A DNA stretch of 29,392 nt, taken from positions 1 to 29,392 of the forward strand of contig CAJFCJ010000106.1 in NCBI GenBank assembly GCA_904063045.1, read 5' to 3'. Below, in pieces: positions 9,031 through 18,500 of the stretch. The translations under genes were made by a program, and so were the position numbers. The notes beneath the pieces were generated by a model. That model searched no databases and was not told the origin of the DNA. It worked only from the letters and a program-made list of their open reading frames with translations. The stretch comes from Dimorphilus gyrociliatus (taxonomy: Eukaryota > Annelida > Polychaeta > Dinophilidae). Position 1 is the first letter of the stretch. Each line of letters begins with the position of its first letter.

Positions 9031-10241
9031 TTTTTCATTCGAAATTGGAAATCTTTTCTGCCTTTTACCAAAGAAGTACACTTAAAATGTGCGATTTTCT
9101 CTTCTTTGAGATTAAATATTGCCATTCTTCCTTTAGAAATTTCAGTTTCATTAGGTTCATCAGGTCCAACATGTATTAGTCTGTTAAAGCTGCCTTTTTC
9201 ATTATTTCCTGCATTTCCATTTCTTTGTTGTTGAAATCTATTTTGAGAAAAAGGTTTAAATGTATGTTCATTTTGATTTGAGTTACTCTGATTGTTGTCA
9301 AATCTCCTTTTGTACTGTTTGAATTCATTTTCGCTTTCTTTTCTTGCATTATCAAAAAATATTTCTGCTCTTTTTGCCAATTTAATATACTGATTAACTG
9401 AATTAATCTTTCCATCTTTTTCCACATGATTAACAATTTTTCCTTTAAGACCATTCCTGAATACAGTTAACAGTTGAAGTTCTCTAACTCTTTCAGTAAC
9501 ACAAGCCATTTCAGTAGTATTGAATGGTAGGAATTTTTCCACAAGTTCTTTACTTCTTCTAACAAAACTTTGGACAGTTTCATCATTGAACTGTCTCAAT
9601 CTATCAATTTCTTTTTTGTAAGCCATAGGATCTGGATTAAATTCTTCATCCAATGCATCCCAAATTTCATTTTCATTTGCCATGGAGGGTAAACTTTCAA
9701 TAACATCTCTGGCTCTTCCAGTTGTGTATTTTCTCAGCATTCGAATTCTTTTCTCCTCTGTATCCCAAAGGTTTAATTCACAAGCTGTTTGAAAGTTCCT
9801 CTTAAAGGCCCAAGTATCTTTGCTACCAGAATAGGGTCTCAGCAAAGTAGTATTAGGTTTCTCATTAGCATCAATTAGAAGACTTGCAATTGTCTTTTCC
9901 AAAGCATTATCTTGAATGCCATCATAACTGAATTTTGGTTGAGTAGGATCAGGATTAACCATACCTTCAGGAATTGTAGCTGCCCCAGTCATCAAATGGT
10001 ACTTTAAAAAGCTATTACCATCAACTTTGGCTCCACTACTTTTAATTCTCAACATTAATTCATTAATTTTTGAAAGATACTCATCTACTTCCTTGGCTCT
10101 GGCTTTGTCATTCTCATAAACCAAAATAACATTCATTGAAGTAGCATTGTGGGCTGTCGACTGCGCCATATTTGTACTTTGTTGTATTGTAATTGTAGGA
10201 ATTTCTGGTTCGTCACAACTGTAATCGTCCTTTCCAATCAT
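8952..10241 (-). CDS. Gag of copy B (capsid-type), start inside the LTR
   Basis: A 429-codon frame. Residues ~130-260 fit the retrotransposon gag/capsid pattern (W-x-F-x-x-x-F near 126, then LRKYTTGRARDVIESLP, then a DPMAYKKEIDRLRQ stretch). The C-terminal part (about 300-345) is Asn/Gln/Arg rich (for example FQQQRNGNAGNNEKG) and there is no CCHC zinc knuckle, as in errantiviruses. The first ATG downstream of the predicted transcription start is the one at 10241, which lies within U5 of the LTR. The next in-frame ATG (10169) overlaps the primer binding site. The last ~25 residues are the protease start read out of frame, so the original Gag-Pro was probably longer. Confidence 0.85.
   Translation of the reverse strand: MIGKDDYSCDEPEIPTITIQQSTNMAQSTAHNATSMNVILVYENDKARAKEVDEYLSKINELMLRIKSSGAKVDGNSFLKYHLMTGAATIPEGMVNPDPTQPKFSYDGIQDNALEKTIASLLIDANEKPNTTLLRPYSGSKDTWAFKRNFQTACELNLWDTEEKRIRMLRKYTTGRARDVIESLPSMANENEIWDALDEEFNPDPMAYKKEIDRLRQFNDETVQSFVRRSKELVEKFLPFNTTEMACVTERVRELQLLTVFRNGLKGKIVNHVEKDGKINSVNQYIKLAKRAEIFFDNARKESENEFKQYKRRFDNNQSNSNQNEHTFKPFSQNRFQQQRNGNAGNNEKGSFNRLIHVGPDEPNETEISKGRMAIFNLKEEKIAHFKCTSLVKGRKDFQFRMKNHNVERLLPYVIQEHFCHLLQKKKSG
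10158..10168 (-). other. Primer binding site matching tRNA-Ser 3' end
   Basis: On the minus strand, four bases after the LTR end, TGGCGCAGTCG begins. Its complement, CGACTGCGCCA, is the 3' end expected of tRNA-Ser species whose 5' end reads GCAGTCG (acceptor stem plus discriminator G and CCA). Several Drosophila errantiviruses prime from tRNA-Ser. Position and sequence both support this call and fix the inner LTR boundary. Confidence 0.85.
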
Positions 10242-10457
10242 TTACCAACTTGCCAAAGTACTCACACAAATAGAACCTTTAAAGTTTGTCCACAAATAGT
10301 CTAACAAAGGCAATTTCGGTAGAAATTAATTAACAAAACACCAGTATTTCGTCCAAAGAATATGTATTGAGTAAAATGAGCTTCTAGTTCTAAACAAGCT
10401 AGTTTAAACAACTAGCTGACAGTTAGAAAACTGAACTATCAACTGTTAATTTTGTAG

Positions 10458-10469
10458 GGTTTATATACT
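10458..10469 (-). promoter_or_regulatory. LTR core promoter TATA box
   Basis: The minus strand reads GAGTATATAAACCC here, a good TATA box. Initiation is expected ~25-35 bp downstream, about 10425-10435. No ATG occurs on the minus strand from there to the Gag ATG at 10241. The solo LTR has the same box with a single change (TATATAAG, near 25697). Confidence 0.65.
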
Positions 10470-10786
10470 CTTTTAAGGGTTGATAGTTCACAAATTTCAA
10501 TGTTCACAAAAACAAAAGTAACATTTGAAGACAAAGAAAAGTTGTAAATATGGTCATGTTTTTATTGTTTTCCTCTTCTAAATAATAGTTGAAATTTCAA
10601 AGGTTGGAGAGTTGCATAAGATGTAACAATTTTAGTAGGACAAGTCCAACAATCAAGAAAACATGTAGATTGTATATTTGACCGTTTTTATATTCTACCT
10701 TAATAATGATATTCAATTGATTGAGTTAGTAAATTTAGCATCAGCATATAAGGAGGAAGTATATCTGATTAATGCATGTTAAAAGG

Positions 10787-10812
10787 AACAGTATTGTGTA
10801 TACAATACTGTT
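10787..10812. repeat. 26-bp palindrome in U3
   Basis: Arms aacagtattgt and acaatactgtt are perfect 11-bp inverted repeats around a 4-bp centre. The same palindrome is at 26017-26042 in the solo LTR. In the truncated LTR the deletion starts inside the right arm. Confidence 0.9.
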
Positions 10813-11108
10813 GAATAGTGAATATAATCTAAACTTAGAATTTAAGCATAATTGATAATTAATTGAACTAGTTTTAGTTCAAAATCATAAATTTATGGAT
10901 TAATAAATTGTAATATTAATGCTGGGTTGCAAATAGCAAATATTCTTTATATAATTCAATAGGTTTTATTACTGCATAATGTGTATGCACTGCCCTATGC
11001 GAAACTAGGTCACTACTGCTTATCTTTATCAGTCCTATCTGCATAGTACAATACTGGTTCAATACTACTTCTCTATTGTAGAATATAGCTGACGAATGTA
11101 TGTGTACA

Positions 11109-11124
11109 AACATCCCACTCCTTT
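11109..11124 (-). other. Polypurine tract before the 3' LTR of copy C
   Basis: Between the Env stop codon (11125-11123) and the LTR start, the minus strand reads AAAGGAGTGGGATGTT, mostly purines, directly abutting TGTACA. This is the expected place for the plus-strand primer of reverse transcription. Confidence 0.7.
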
Positions 11125-14100
11125 AAGACCTTGCTTCCACGAAAGGTCTAGGACTTGTGACAATTATGTTATCACCACTTTTTCTGAACATAGGATAATT
11201 TTGCAGTTCTATTTCTTCTGATTCAGCTGTTGGAGCTGAAGGTAATCTTTTTGTTTTTGTCAGTAGTTTAGACAGTCTGGTAAATTGAAGTCTTTTCAGT
11301 TTTTTCTTCCAAATAAAGTAAATGAAGAATCCAATTCCAATCAAGAGTATAATTGGCAGAAGTGTGTCTATTAGTATTTTGAAAGGTTTTCTTATCCATG
11401 AAGAAAATAGATGTTGTGTTGGTGACAAGGCTGCATCAATTCCTAAATCATTTGCAAAGTTAATATGCTCTCTATGCTTAGTCAAAGTATCCTGTATGTA
11501 TTCCAAAACTTGTTGTATCTGATAATGTTTCTTGCACACATCTTCTTTTATACCTAGTTGTAATAATTCTGTGAGTCTGACAACTTCTAGTTTTGGTTCT
11601 TCAATTTGACTGTTGATTTTCATTCTGATTGATTGTGCTGCTGCTGTTTGGAACCTGCATCCTTTCCTTGTATAATAGATAAATGTCTTCTTGCCAGAAT
11701 GTATGGCATATTGATTTTGTTCTGCATCCAAAGGATTTTTCTTGATCTTGAAGAGATGCTGAGTTTGGTCACATGTACCATATCTTATGTCTTCTTTTGT
11801 GATGTGGTAAGCATGATGAAGTATTGGATCAATTGAGAATAGGAGATCTTTATATTTGATCAGAAATTCTTTTGAACATAATCCATTTTTTGTTATAATT
11901 GTTGTGTCACAAACTACTTGAACAGTTTTTAATTCTGTACATGTATTGAGGGTTGTTAGATCTCCTAACCATGTACTATGGGTTCCATGTTTAGATCCAA
12001 GTATTGTTGGTAGTTGAGGTGATAGTGGTGTAAGTAGGGCTATCATCTTGTTTCTCATGATAAATTCTTTGCATAAAAGTTGTGAAACTTGTTTAAAAAC
12101 TGTTTGTAAATTTTGAAAATTTTTGTCAATATTGTTTAGTAGTGCAGCTGTTCTTATAGCATCTTTTATATTTATTTGGTGTGATTCTGGAATCTCTATG
12201 TTTTCTAATTGTTTCCTCTTCCATTTGTGATTTATTGGTTTTCTTTGTAAAAGTGTATATTTGCCATTTTCTGTATGAATTTGAAATTGTGTATCTTTTG
12301 GGCTTTGATACCAAATGTTCATGTTTGGGAGTGGGTTGAAAGTAACTGGTTTTTTGTCCAATTCAAAATCTTGTGATCTGACTAGTCTGGCAGGTTTTAG
12401 CTTTGTTGTTTTCAGCATTTTTAGTATGTATTTGTTGTGAATATCCCAGATGTCTGGAGAAATAATTTCTTTGACAAACCAAGTCCTCACTAATGGTGTT
12501 GCATGATTTTTTATCAGCATATGGTAGGTTTTGTCACCATCTCTATACCAATCATTATATGTTAAAATATCTTGTATTTCTGTGACATTGGCCTTTCTTA
12601 GTGATGATTTCTTTCCAATATATTTCTCCAATCTATTAACTTCTTTATTTGAAATGATCTTGTATTTTGTATCCTCTATTATTTTATTGTCAGCATAATT
12701 AGAATTTGTAAGATCAGTTCTAAGTAAGTCATATTCTTTCTGGGGTACCAATATTCTGGTACCAGGACCACCATATCCTTTAATATATCTGTCTTGGTAA
12801 GGTAAATCCATTATTGCATAGTTGGGGCAGGAAAAATATCCTCCAAGTTTTACACATTCCACATTATGGGAAACTATTTTCCATGGTGAAACATGGCCTA
12901 GAAGACTTTGGCCTTTTTCTGGATTAAATATAATGATTGAATCCAAAGTTCTACAAAATTTTTGTTTAATAGAACAGTCTTCTAAATATTCCAAATTTGT
13001 GGTTATTTTATCTTGACTTGGATTCCAATAAGCCTTGCCAATTTGAAGGATTGTTGTAAATTCTTCCACCACTGTGGTTCTTGGCCATTTGTAATTTGGT
13101 CCTTTGTTTTCATTATACATAAGAAGTTTGCCTTTTTCAATTAGGTTTTGTCCATTTAAGGTTTTGTGTGTGTATAGCATTGTTCTGCATTGTTTTTCAC
13201 TTAACGCAAGTGTTTGTTTTTCAATTCTGTGTTTCTTTGCTCCAAAAAAGTAATGAGTGTAGAAATTGATTCTTCTTTTCACTAAACACTTGACAGCTTG
13301 AATTGCCAAATTGTCAGCTTTAATTTCATAGATGTTAGCTACAATTTTGATCATTTGTTTAGTTTCAAAGGTACATACTGGTTCATCTGCTAAATCAAAT
13401 GATTGGTGTACTTGTTGTCCTTGACAAAACTGTACTGATGGTAGCATTCTTACAGTTATGTTTGCTTTTGTTATGGATACATTTGCTTGGACCAAGTTTA
13501 AACAGCATATTGCTAACAGTGTATAAATTATTGATCCTCTGATAGGAAGCATTCCACCATTTGTTTGGTGTTTCCTTACTGTCACTGTGTTAACTGTTTT
13601 AGGTTGTTTGTTAGCTAGTCTTAGTCTACTAGCATGATAGAATTTTCTTTTATCTGCCAATATTTGTAATTCATACAAACATTTTGTAGTATCTGTAGCA
13701 GTTACAAGATATGGTCCACTCCATTTGCTTGTATTTATTCTGTTCATTCCTTGACCAATGTTTTCATTTCTTATGTGTACCCAATCACCAATTTTGTAAG
13801 TTGGAGGTTTTCTTGTAATAGCTTTATTAACTCTATCTCTATATTCCTTCTTTTTTAGAACAGATTTGCAAAGTGCTGTTGCTCTAATTTCTTCAAGTTC
13901 ATGTTTTCTATCAAATAAGAATTTTGTTGTTGGTTCTAATCTTGGAACTTCCATTAACAGGTCTAAAACATTTCTATTCTTCAATCCAAATAATATTTCA
14001 TGTGGGGTTTTGCCAGTGCTTCCAACTGGAATTTGATTTAAACATGTCTGAATTAATGGTAACTGTCTTGTCCAATCTGTCAATTGTTCCATAACTACAT

Positions 14101-14146
14101 GTTTATGTAGTGCTCTACGAATTTCCAAATTCTTTCTTTCTACCAT
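11123..14146 (-). CDS. Copy C integrase C-terminus continuous with a complete Env, 1007 codons
   Basis: The first ~198 codons are integrase from the catalytic Glu (third codon) through the GPY-type KWSGPYLV to the end. Env then starts at Met199 (base 13552) and runs 809 codons. Env has a signal peptide, an ectodomain with many Cys residues, a heptad-like stretch after a basic KWKRKQ sequence that could be a processing site, a ~23-residue membrane anchor (around residues 925-948, bases about 11305-11375) and a ~60-residue tail ending LQNYPMF...VTSPRPFVEARS. A TGA at 14188-14186 replaces an Arg codon of copy B, so the frame cannot start further upstream. Env itself shows no lesion. The first of the three integrase acidic residues is deleted, so integrase is dead. 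Confidence 0.9.
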   Translation of the reverse strand: MVERKNLEIRRALHKHVVMEQLTDWTRQLPLIQTCLNQIPVGSTGKTPHEILFGLKNRNVLDLLMEVPRLEPTTKFLFDRKHELEEIRATALCKSVLKKKEYRDRVNKAITRKPPTYKIGDWVHIRNENIGQGMNRINTSKWSGPYLVTATDTTKCLYELQILADKRKFYHASRLRLANKQPKTVNTVTVRKHQTNGGMLPIRGSIIYTLLAICCLNLVQANVSITKANITVRMLPSVQFCQGQQVHQSFDLADEPVCTFETKQMIKIVANIYEIKADNLAIQAVKCLVKRRINFYTHYFFGAKKHRIEKQTLALSEKQCRTMLYTHKTLNGQNLIEKGKLLMYNENKGPNYKWPRTTVVEEFTTILQIGKAYWNPSQDKITTNLEYLEDCSIKQKFCRTLDSIIIFNPEKGQSLLGHVSPWKIVSHNVECVKLGGYFSCPNYAIMDLPYQDRYIKGYGGPGTRILVPQKEYDLLRTDLTNSNYADNKIIEDTKYKIISNKEVNRLEKYIGKKSSLRKANVTEIQDILTYNDWYRDGDKTYHMLIKNHATPLVRTWFVKEIISPDIWDIHNKYILKMLKTTKLKPARLVRSQDFELDKKPVTFNPLPNMNIWYQSPKDTQFQIHTENGKYTLLQRKPINHKWKRKQLENIEIPESHQINIKDAIRTAALLNNIDKNFQNLQTVFKQVSQLLCKEFIMRNKMIALLTPLSPQLPTILGSKHGTHSTWLGDLTTLNTCTELKTVQVVCDTTIITKNGLCSKEFLIKYKDLLFSIDPILHHAYHITKEDIRYGTCDQTQHLFKIKKNPLDAEQNQYAIHSGKKTFIYYTRKGCRFQTAAAQSIRMKINSQIEEPKLEVVRLTELLQLGIKEDVCKKHYQIQQVLEYIQDTLTKHREHINFANDLGIDAALSPTQHLFSSWIRKPFKILIDTLLPIILLIGIGFFIYFIWKKKLKRLQFTRLSKLLTKTKRLPSAPTAESEEIELQNYPMFRKSGDNIIVTSPRPFVEARS

Positions 14147-14415
14147 TCCATTACTTTGGCTATGGAATGCTGTTGTTTTAATTTTTCATATTCCCATTGA
14201 TGTCACCATTTCTGTAAAGATTTCCCCAAGAAAATTCCTTCCTTGATCTGTGAGAATTTCTTCTGGGATACCAAATATTGGGAAATAGTTGAAAAACAAA
14301 TGTTTAGAAATCTCCTCAGCTGTTTGAGTTTTTAGAGGGAATATGTTGGTAAATCTGGACATGTGGTCTATAATGACAAGTATATACTTGTAAGAATCAT
14401 GTCCAGTCAGAGGTT
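14147..14415 (-). pseudogene. Integrase core fragment of copy C
   Basis: In the same frame as the 1007-codon ORF but separated by the TGA at 14188-14186. It covers the part between the first and third catalytic acids. The second Asp is present (about 14248) and the first is lost by the deletion at 14414. Apart from one or two substitutions it matches copy B. Confidence 0.85.
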
Positions 14416-14718
14416 TACTGTTGAATAGTGAATATAATCTAAACTTAGAATTTAAGCATAATTGATAATTAATTGAACTAGTTTTAGTTCAAAATCATAA
14501 ATTTATGGATTAATAAATTGTAATATTAATGCTGGGTTGCAAATAGCAAATATTCTTTATATAATTCAATAGGTTTTATTACTGCATAATGTGTATGCAC
14601 TGCCCTATGCGAAACTAGGTCACTACTGCTTATCTTTATCAGTCCTATCTGCATAGTACAATACTGGTTCAATACTACTTCTCTATTGTAGAATATAGCT
14701 GACGAATGTATGTGTACA
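14416..14718 (-). mobile_element. Truncated LTR (outer 303 bp of U3)
   Basis: By eye it is identical to 10806-11108, with a constant offset of 3610, and ends at the same TGTACA terminus. It is followed by ataataatta, which is presumably host DNA. This is the right boundary of the array. No target duplication can be checked because the left boundary is lost. Confidence 0.9.
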
Positions 14719-15067
14719 ATAATAATTAAATGAATTGAATTTTCTCTTCATATTCAGAAAGGGAAGATGTGAATTTTTTTTCATGAAAGAGAGTATTGTA
14801 TAGTTGTATAGTGTTATTTAATTATTTAAAAAAATTTAAATATTGTTAATAAAATAAATCTGAAAAAAATAATATCTTTTTTTGTTAGATCAATTTACAA
14901 AAGAAGAAAAAAGAATAATTTTAATTGTACAAAAATTTACTAAAGACATTAAAATGTAATTAAATTTTGAAAACTAAAACACTTTAGACATATAATTTAT
15001 TGTTTTTTTTTATGTAAAATGAAATTTTAATTTATATAAAGAACTTTTTCTTTTTGCCATTTTACAG
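14719..15067. other. AT-rich spacer upstream of the receptor gene
   Basis: It has no convincing ORF and no known repeat. Its end, a pyrimidine run closing in ttttacag at 15067, looks like a 3' splice site, so the receptor's 5' untranslated or first coding exon may lie in or beyond this stretch. Confidence 0.5.
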
Positions 15068-15073
15068 ATAGAG

Positions 15074-15513
15074 ATGAAGAATGTAAAATTTCTTCAAGTT
15101 TTTTATTTCATTCAGTGCTTTAAATTTTATCAAAATTTTCAATTTTCTATGGAATCAATAGAAATTAATGGAATTTATATTCAAGGAATAATTTTTGCTA
15201 AATCATCTAAAGAAAATCCAAATACAATAATTTCTATTACTAATAAATTACCTATTGAAAGAAGTAATATCATATGCAACTATCTTGGCCATAGTTCATT
15301 TTTTTCAACTGGAATTCCTTACCAAAATGGCCCAAGGGTAAAATCATATTATTTTTTAATGAACAATAGAAGATGTTGTCAACTGTAAGGAAAATAGCCA
15401 AAAAAAAGAAATTTTTTTTTATTAATATTTTTATTTCAGTCGATTAATGAATTTAGGCGTTTTTTCGAAAAAAATTGCATTAATGTTAAAGTGTGTAATG
15501 AAAAATTCTAATT
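15074..15513 (+). other. Receptor exons 1-2: possible signal peptide and SRCR-like domain 1
   Basis: The N-terminal Met-Lys is followed by an aromatic, hydrophobic stretch (FLQVFYFIQCFKF) that could serve as signal sequence. Then SNIICNYLGHSSFF resembles the Cys-x-x-Leu-Gly core of scavenger receptor Cys-rich (SRCR) domains, with a later Cys pair (RRCCQL) and a final Cys. The match is weak and based on pattern. Exon 2 ends in phase 1, as do the other module borders. Confidence 0.5.
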
Positions 15514-18500
15514 GTAAGTAAATTTTATTAACAAAATATATATATATAATTTTTTGTGTTTTTGACAATAGACACTTTTGCAAAGAGAATTGGAAATGGA
15601 AATATTTTTGAATTATTTCTAAGGCATAATGAAAAGAATTACCTTATTAGAAATAATTCAATTGTATCAAAGGAAATTTGTAGTAAATCGGAATTTATAT
15701 ACAATTTTAAAAAGAAATTAGAAATTGAAAAAATTTCAATTGAATTTAAAAAATTTGAAACATTTTCAAATTTTTCAAATTTTCAAAAGAGTAATTTAAC
15801 AGAGAATATTTCTTGTTCATTTAAAGATTTAAATGAACTTTCAGTTATTTTAAACAATAAACAAACTAGGTTTATACTATATAATAACCGTTATTTTTCT
15901 AAAGGGAAATATCTTTTTAAATCAAAAACGTACGGAAAATTTAGACTGTTTGTTGATCACAATGTTGATAAAGATATTATATGTAATCTTATCTGTAAGG
16001 ATATTTCTCTATATTTAAAAAGAGGTTATTGCGAAAAAATTAAACAAAGAGTTCATCCAAAACCACCTTCACCTATGTTAACAAATTGTGAAATAAACAA
16101 GAATGGAACAATTCAAGATTGTCATATTCAACTTTCAAATAGAAATTTAAATCTTTATGAAATTTATGTAGAATGTTCCAGATTTCCAAATGGTTTTAAA
16201 AAAATATTTAAATATTTAAAAATATTTATATAAATATTTTTTTCTCTATTTCTTTTAAAAAAGCTGTAAATTACTTTCAAGAATTAAAATTTCTATTAAA
16301 TCATATTAAAGAAGATGAGGAAAATGGATTTGTTGAAGGAGAATTGGCTGTTACTCTTAAAGAAAATTCACAAAATTCTATTTGGTTTGTCCAATTTTTT
16401 GATTTATTACCTATACATTCAAATAGAGTTTGTAAGGAGCTAGGATACGATTCCTTACATTCTCTAACAACTTATCGAAATATCAATAGAAAAATTTTTA
16501 TGATTAAACAACAATGCCGAAATAAATGTGAATTGTAAGTCTTTCAATCATTTCATAATAGAATTTCTTCAATTCTTATTATTATTATTAACTTTTAGTA
16601 CTAAAAATGACAAAAAATCATCTATAATCACAATTTTAAGATGTTTTAAGACAAATGTATCATGTAAGATAAAAGAAGAATAGAGGGAGGAAGAGAAAGA
16701 GAGAGAAAAAGAGAAAAAAATTGGGTGAGAGGTGTGAGTGAGTGAGTGACTGAGAGACAGAGAGAGAAATATAGAAAAATTGAAAGATTGAGAGCGACAA
16801 AGAAATAGAGAACGAGAGAAAAGGAGAGATAGGGGAACCAGTGAGAGATAGAAAGATAGAGCTTGAGAGTGACAAAGAAATGGAAAGAGAGAGAAAGTTA
16901 GAGACAGAAACAGAGAAATCGAGAGAGATAGAGATAGGGAGAAAGAGTTTGAAAATAACAAAGAAATAGAGAGATACAAGCAAAGAAAAATAAGAAAGAA
17001 TGAGAAAACGAAAGAGATAGAGACTAACAAAGAAATAGAGAGAGAGAGAGAGAGAGAGAGTGAGAGATTGGGAAAGAGAAAAGAAAAATCGAAATCGAAA
17101 GAGATGGAGAAATAAAGAAAGCAAAATAGAGAGAGTTAGAAAAAAAGAGGATGAGAGAGATTGAGACTAAAAAGAGAGAAAGAGAGACAGAGAGAAAGAG
17201 AGAGAGAGAGAGGGAGGGACTAAAGATTAAAGATTAAAGACTAAATACTAAAGACAAAGAGATAGTCTGATAGATATATTAATAGAAAGAGAAAACCTAA
17301 CTTCATCATTAAAACTTTTTCTTATTTTTCTTCTTTTTCATCTTGATCTTCTTTTTCTTCTTTGAATTTAAGTTTAAAATCATATTACTCATCTCTCTTT
17401 TTTTTTACATTTAAAACAAATACAGATATTTTTGCAGTAGAAAAATCGTGGAATGTTTATACATTACTAATTAGATATAATCTTACTTCATTCTATTTTT
17501 ACACTTCAAATATAATTAACAAACAAAATCTTTGCTCTAAATCAAATTTTGCATTGGAAAAATCTCTAGATGAATTAAATATTAACAAAGAGTTAATTGT
17601 AAATTTTTCAAATAAATCTCAATACCAGTTTATTAATAACGAAAAAAAAGAATTGTTGAAAAATCTTGAATGTTCATATTCAGAATTAGAAGGTTGAATA
17701 ATTTAAAAAGGAAAAAAAAAAAAAAAACAATTACAAAAAAAATATTTTAGAAATTATTTCAATTGAAAAATTTTGGAATAAAAGTAAAAAAACGTATCAT
17801 TTTTCCAATAATTACGAATATTTCATACAAACAAAAACGTATGGAAATTTTCCACCAATGTATTTTTTCATTAGTGCAAATAATTTAGATTCAATGTATA
17901 TGTCCTCATTTATTTGTGGAAAATTAAATATGTTGTATAGAACTGGTAATAATTATAAAGTTTCAGAGGTCCTCCAGGTTAATTAAGTAAAATAACAAAA
18001 ATAACCCCAACCCTAAAACCTAAACCTAACCCTAACCCAGTTAAAATATCCGCCATATTTAACTGATTGTGGAATTTCAAAAAATCAAACATATACTTGT
18101 ATAATAAGGATAAATTCTAATACTGAGTTGACAAGTTTTAGAATATTTTACCCAGAATGCCAACCAAAAACAATTGATACTAATGGTAAACAATATAGAA
18201 AAATAAAACAATAAATGATCCCATCAATCCATCCTCCCTCCTCCATAATGGAATTTTTCTTTATTTTTTTTAGGTCCTATGTTATATAATAGTTATTCTC
18301 GTATTTATATAAATACTTTTAATAATTCTACCAGTTTACCAAGTTTTTCTGGTGAATATTACCATTTGATTGGAAATTTACAAATTCCTGTTGTATACAT
18401 GTCATTTCAAACTGTTCAGAAGATATGCCAATTTTTTACCTTTCCCTATGGAACAGTTGTAGTTAATGAGATAGACAAACCTGCACATTTTGAACATTTA

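Larger units (their letters stand above)
10173..11108 (-). mobile_element. Full LTR (936 bp) shared by copies B and C
   Basis: On the minus strand it starts TGTACACATACATTCG and ends CAACAAAGTACA, giving the inverted termini TGTAC/GTACA. The boundaries are supported three ways: a PBS follows four bases inside, a polypurine tract precedes the other end, and a solo LTR elsewhere in the window (25404-26338) starts and stops at the same bases. A TATA box lies near 10460-10467, so U3 is about 680 bp and R-U5 about 250 bp. Short inverted repeats and a 26-bp palindrome lie in U3. Confidence 0.9.
11109..14415 (-). mobile_element. Internal region of copy C, 5'-deleted
   Basis: This is nearly identical to copy B from integrase to Env. 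It extends past the point where B is cut and so keeps the complete Env 3' end. Its 5' side is lost: at 14414-14416 integrase sequence joins directly to mid-U3 of an LTR. The deletion removed the inner LTR part, PBS, gag, protease, RT, RNase H and the integrase N-terminus. Confidence 0.9.
2777..14718 (-). mobile_element. Tandem gypsy/errantivirus-like LTR retrotransposon array, copies B and C
   Basis: Read on the minus strand from the right, the array is: truncated LTR (14718-14416), integrase remnant and Env of copy C (14415-11123), a full LTR (11108-10173), then gag, protease, spacer and RT-RNaseH-integrase-Env of copy B, cut off at 2777 inside Env. One LTR therefore serves as 3' LTR of C and 5' LTR of B. 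Such LTR-internal-LTR-internal arrays usually come from unequal LTR recombination. Over the ~2990 bp shared by B and C I counted about eleven differences. The RT-RH-IN order with a GPY-type integrase tail places the family in Ty3/gypsy (Metaviridae); presence of Env makes it errantivirus-like. Confidence 0.9.

Noticed and set aside
10916-11113. A 65-codon frame in U3, also present in part at 26152-26379, as a possible accessory LTR gene
   Set aside because: Its start codon lies outside the LTR, the solo LTR copy starts with different flanking codons, and the protein shows no domain.
16569-17124. Long Ser/Leu/Phe-rich reading frames on the minus strand
   Set aside because: They lie wholly in the GA tract of receptor intron 4 and reflect its composition; no start context or homology.
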